Positions 5,323 through 7,084 of a stretch of DNA of 7,084 nt are shown one piece after another (within the stretch, counting starts at the first letter, position 1; the number at the start of each line of letters is the position of its first letter). The DNA lies in NCBI GenBank assembly GCA_035690065.1, contig DASSKW010000120.1:1-7084 (forward strand), given 5' to 3'. The notes under the pieces were generated by a model. The model made no database searches, had not been told where the DNA came from, and saw only the letters and a list, made by a program, of their open reading frames with translations. Position numbers and translations under genes: made by a program. This stretch comes from DASSKW01 sp035690065 (GTDB taxonomy: Bacteria; Pseudomonadota; Gammaproteobacteria; Natronospirales; REEB76).

Positions 5323-5476
5323 GTGTGCGCCCAGCGGACCGGGTGCATACTGTCATCCGAGGGATTGGCCTGTCAGACCGATGGGCAGCAAAAGGCGGCC
5401 GAAGGATATCGGGTCAAACATAATGCGGGCCCAGGCTCCGCATCCCGGTGACTGAAGGCTGTCTAAAGGATTAGAC
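5323..5476 (+). promoter_or_regulatory. leader with three GGA-loop hairpins; last holds the ribosome site (CsrA/RsmA-like sites)
   Basis: Hairpin 1: GTGTGCGCCC (5323-5332) pairs with GGGTGCATAC (5341-5350) with two G-U pairs; the loop AGCGGACC carries GGA at 5336-5338. Hairpin 2: CCGA-AGGATA-TCGG (5399-5412), GGA at 5404-5406. Hairpin 3: GTCTA-AAGGAT-TAGAC (5461-5476), GGA at 5468-5470, directly before the ATG at 5477. Hairpin 3 is a five-pair stem with hexaloop AAGGAT, fitting the ANGGAN hexaloop known for CsrA/RsmE binding, and its GGA is the Shine-Dalgarno core. CsrA bound there would block ribosomes. Hairpin 1 would lose its lowest pairs if transcription starts at 5326. Confidence 0.5.
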
Positions 5477-6835
5477 ATGCGCCTGACGACGATCGAAAAG
5501 AAAGTACTGACTGGTTTTGCTGCGACCTTCCTGATCCTCGGCGTGATGGCAGTCGGTGGCGCGTTCTCGGTCCGTGCATTCGTCGATGCTTCGCAGTGGG
5601 TCGCCCACACGCATGAAGTCCTGCAGACTATCGCATCGCTGCACTCGCAGGTGCAAGCATCCGAACTGAGCACTCGCGCCTTCGTCATCACCGGTAATCA
5701 CACCCAGCTCGCCCAGCGCGAGAGCCACCACGAGCGTATCAACGAGGGGCTCGATGCACTCCTGGTGCAGACAGGGGACAACCGGATCGAGCAGGTCAGG
5801 GTGGCGTTGTTACGCGGTGAGGTCGAGCAGTTGCGACTGATCCAGCAGCACACGATCACTGGACATGGGAATCCGCATCCGGATTCCGCTGTTGCACGCT
5901 CCGATATGACGAATTCATATCAGCAGCTTCAGAAAATCAATGTCTTGCTGTCGAGCATGCAGGATACCGAGAAACGATTGCTCGACCAGCGCATCGATCG
6001 GGCGCATGCCACGGCTTTTTATACCATCCTGAGTTTCGGCGTGCTGGTGCTGCTCATGCTCGGCATCAAGCTGTATCTGTTCCTGCGCATCAAGGACGAA
6101 GTGCAGGAACGTGAACGTATGGACGAAGACCTGATCAGATCCAAACAAGAACTGGAAGCCACCAACAAGGAACTGGGGAGTTTCAGTTATTCGATCTCCC
6201 ACGACCTGCGTTCACCACTGCGCGCGGTGAACGGGTTCGCTCGTATCCTGGATAGCGAATATGGGTCTCGGTTCGATGAGGAAGGGCGCCGGATCATCGG
6301 AGTGATATTGCGCAATTCGGAGAAGATGAGTGCATTGATCGATGACCTGCTCGCGTTTTCGCGCGTGGGACGGGGCGTGATCAACAAGAGCGATATCGAT
6401 ATGGCAACACTGGTCGGTAAAGTATATTCCGACCTGATACTGTCCGGAGACCATGCTGCCGCGAAGTTCTCGCTCGGCGACCTGCCCGATGCGAAAGCCG
6501 ATCCCGCCCTGTTGACCCAGGTCTGGACCAACCTGATCGGCAATGCGTTCAAGTACAGCAGCAAGAATCCTGCTCCGGAAGTCGTGGTGAACGGTGTAGT
6601 GCGTGACGGAGAATGCATCTACTCGATCAAGGACAACGGTGTCGGTTTCGACATGCGTTATTACGAGAAGCTGTTCGGCGTGTTCCAGCGCCTGCACAGC
6701 GAGACGGAATTCCACGGCACTGGCGTCGGTCTGGCCATCGCGCAGCGGATAGTGATACGGCATGGCGGGCGAGTGTGGGCAGAGTCGGTGCCCGGGCGGG
6801 GTGCCACGTTCTATTTCTCTCTACCGAAGGGGTGA
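5477..6835 (+). CDS. CHASE3-type sensor histidine kinase
   Basis: Inner-membrane sensor kinase of 452 residues. Helix 1 is about 10-32, a mostly helical periplasmic region about 33-178 fits a CHASE3 domain (ASELSTRAFVITGN at 61-74 is typical), and helix 2 is about 180-203. A charged coiled-coil linker (about 204-235) leads to the HisKA segment SYSISHDLRSPLRAV with phospho-acceptor His242. The ATPase domain has the N-box QVWTNLIGNAFKYSSK (348-363, Asn352 and Asn356), G1 DNGVGFD (386-392), the F region KLFGVFQRLH (398-407) and G2 GTGVGLAI (414-421). All catalytic boxes look complete. There is no PAS, GAF or receiver domain, so sensing rests on CHASE3, whose ligands are generally unknown. The kinase core resembles phytochrome-type kinases that pair with Rcp1-like regulators. 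AAAGGA (5465-5470) lies 6 nt before the ATG inside a hairpin. Confidence 0.94.
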   Translation: MRLTTIEKKVLTGFAATFLILGVMAVGGAFSVRAFVDASQWVAHTHEVLQTIASLHSQVQASELSTRAFVITGNHTQLAQRESHHERINEGLDALLVQTGDNRIEQVRVALLRGEVEQLRLIQQHTITGHGNPHPDSAVARSDMTNSYQQLQKINVLLSSMQDTEKRLLDQRIDRAHATAFYTILSFGVLVLLMLGIKLYLFLRIKDEVQERERMDEDLIRSKQELEATNKELGSFSYSISHDLRSPLRAVNGFARILDSEYGSRFDEEGRRIIGVILRNSEKMSALIDDLLAFSRVGRGVINKSDIDMATLVGKVYSDLILSGDHAAAKFSLGDLPDAKADPALLTQVWTNLIGNAFKYSSKNPAPEVVVNGVVRDGECIYSIKDNGVGFDMRYYEKLFGVFQRLHSETEFHGTGVGLAIAQRIVIRHGGRVWAESVPGRGATFYFSLPKG

Positions 6836-6839
6836 CCGT

Positions 6840-7084
6840 ATGGGCGAACAACTCAAACAAGTTGAGATATTACTGGTAGAAGACAGTCAGGAGGATGCCG
6901 AGATCACCATCCGCGGCCTGCAGCAGGCGAATCTCGCGAATAACCTGGTCTGGTTGAAGGACGGTGAGGAGGCGCTCGATTTCCTGTTCCAGCGCGGGCG
7001 TTTCAGCGAGCAGGCCGATTATCAGCCACGACTCATCCTGCTGGATCTGAAGATGCCGAAGCTGGATGGGATCGAAGTCCTGGC
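6840..7084 (+). CDS. Rcp1-type single-domain response regulator, cut at window end
   Basis: The first 81 codons of a CheY-like receiver, open to the end of the window. ILLVEDSQEDAEITIRGL has the acidic pair Glu14-Asp15; LLDLKMPKLDG holds the phospho-acceptor Asp69 and the following KMP. The missing part should carry the conserved Thr/Ser and Lys. The VEDSxEDAE start, the KDGEEALDFLFQRG segment and the inserted stretch before PRLILLDLKMP are typical of Rcp1-like regulators, stand-alone receivers partnered with phytochrome-type or CHASE3 kinases. The start is fixed by AAGGGG (6827-6832), 7 nt before the ATG and overlapping the end of the kinase gene, whose stop is only 4 nt upstream. Co-transcription and translational coupling are likely. 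Whether an output domain follows cannot be seen. Confidence 0.9.
   Translation, partial: MGEQLKQVEILLVEDSQEDAEITIRGLQQANLANNLVWLKDGEEALDFLFQRGRFSEQADYQPRLILLDLKMPKLDGIEVL

Larger units (their letters stand above)
5169..5476. promoter_or_regulatory. divergent regulatory region between transporter and sensor kinase genes
   Basis: This 308-nt gap separates the leftward transporter operon from the rightward kinase operon. The rightward side has a promoter at 5291-5319 and a structured leader. Leftward, GATAAT (minus strand, 5320-5315, 5/6 match) overlaps the rightward -10, but no good -35 accompanies it. Near the transporter start GAGCC-TAAAG-GGCTC (5238-5252) forms a small stem-loop. The open frame at 5257-5451 has no protein-like features and is not called. 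Confidence 0.6.

Noticed and set aside
5399..5416. GCCGAAGGA segment resembling part of a glycine riboswitch
   Set aside because: The rest of the aptamer core is absent, so the match is a short coincidence. It is better read as a GGA-loop hairpin.
5257..5451. 64-codon plus-strand frame in the kinase leader
   Set aside because: It has no ribosome site or protein-like pattern, and it overlaps the promoter and leader hairpins.
6212..6763. Long minus-strand frames opposite the sensor kinase
   Set aside because: They are antisense shadows of the conserved H, N and G boxes, with no ribosome site or domain seen.

Overview
The window looks like chromosomal DNA of a Gram-negative proteobacterium, most likely gamma or beta. 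It encodes an outer-membrane beta-barrel protein with a Sec signal peptide, a second exported protein, a CHASE3 sensor kinase, and small cysteine-rich families that I associate with proteobacteria. Base composition is moderately GC-rich by eye. No transposase, integrase, phage gene, CRISPR array, rRNA or tRNA was seen.

Layout: (1) 1-1350, plus strand: an intergenic stretch with a G8 tract, a small OmpA-like barrel protein (153-839), then an unnamed four-helix membrane protein with a NARRCGRRHC motif (908-1291) and a probable terminator. (2) 1346-2331: a good promoter drives a 3-methyladenine DNA glycosylase (AAG/MPG family, 1440-2030). It converges on a minus-strand 70-residue, 11-cysteine protein of the GDCCVxC family (2119-2331). 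(3) 2332-2729: about 400 nt with no convincing gene, ending in a strong plus-strand intrinsic terminator. Just before the terminator is a compact three-way-junction fold plus another hairpin. This is the best candidate for an undescribed element, a small RNA. (4) 5168-2730, minus strand: a two-gene unit of a 12-helix MFS transporter and an exported seven-bladed YncE-like beta-propeller. (5) 5169-5476: a divergent regulatory region with a sigma70-like promoter, an inverted repeat in its spacer, and a leader with three hairpins that each show GGA in the loop. The last of these carries the ribosome binding site. (6) 5477-7084, plus strand: a CHASE3 histidine kinase, coupled across a 4-nt gap to an Rcp1-type response regulator cut off by the window end.

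Working together: kinase and regulator form a two-component pair, and their leader looks suited to post-transcriptional control by a CsrA/RsmA-like protein. The transporter and propeller are probably co-transcribed, but no substrate can be named from sequence. The glycosylase is a stand-alone base-excision repair enzyme. The two cysteine-motif proteins hint at metal or thiol chemistry, but nothing here proves it.
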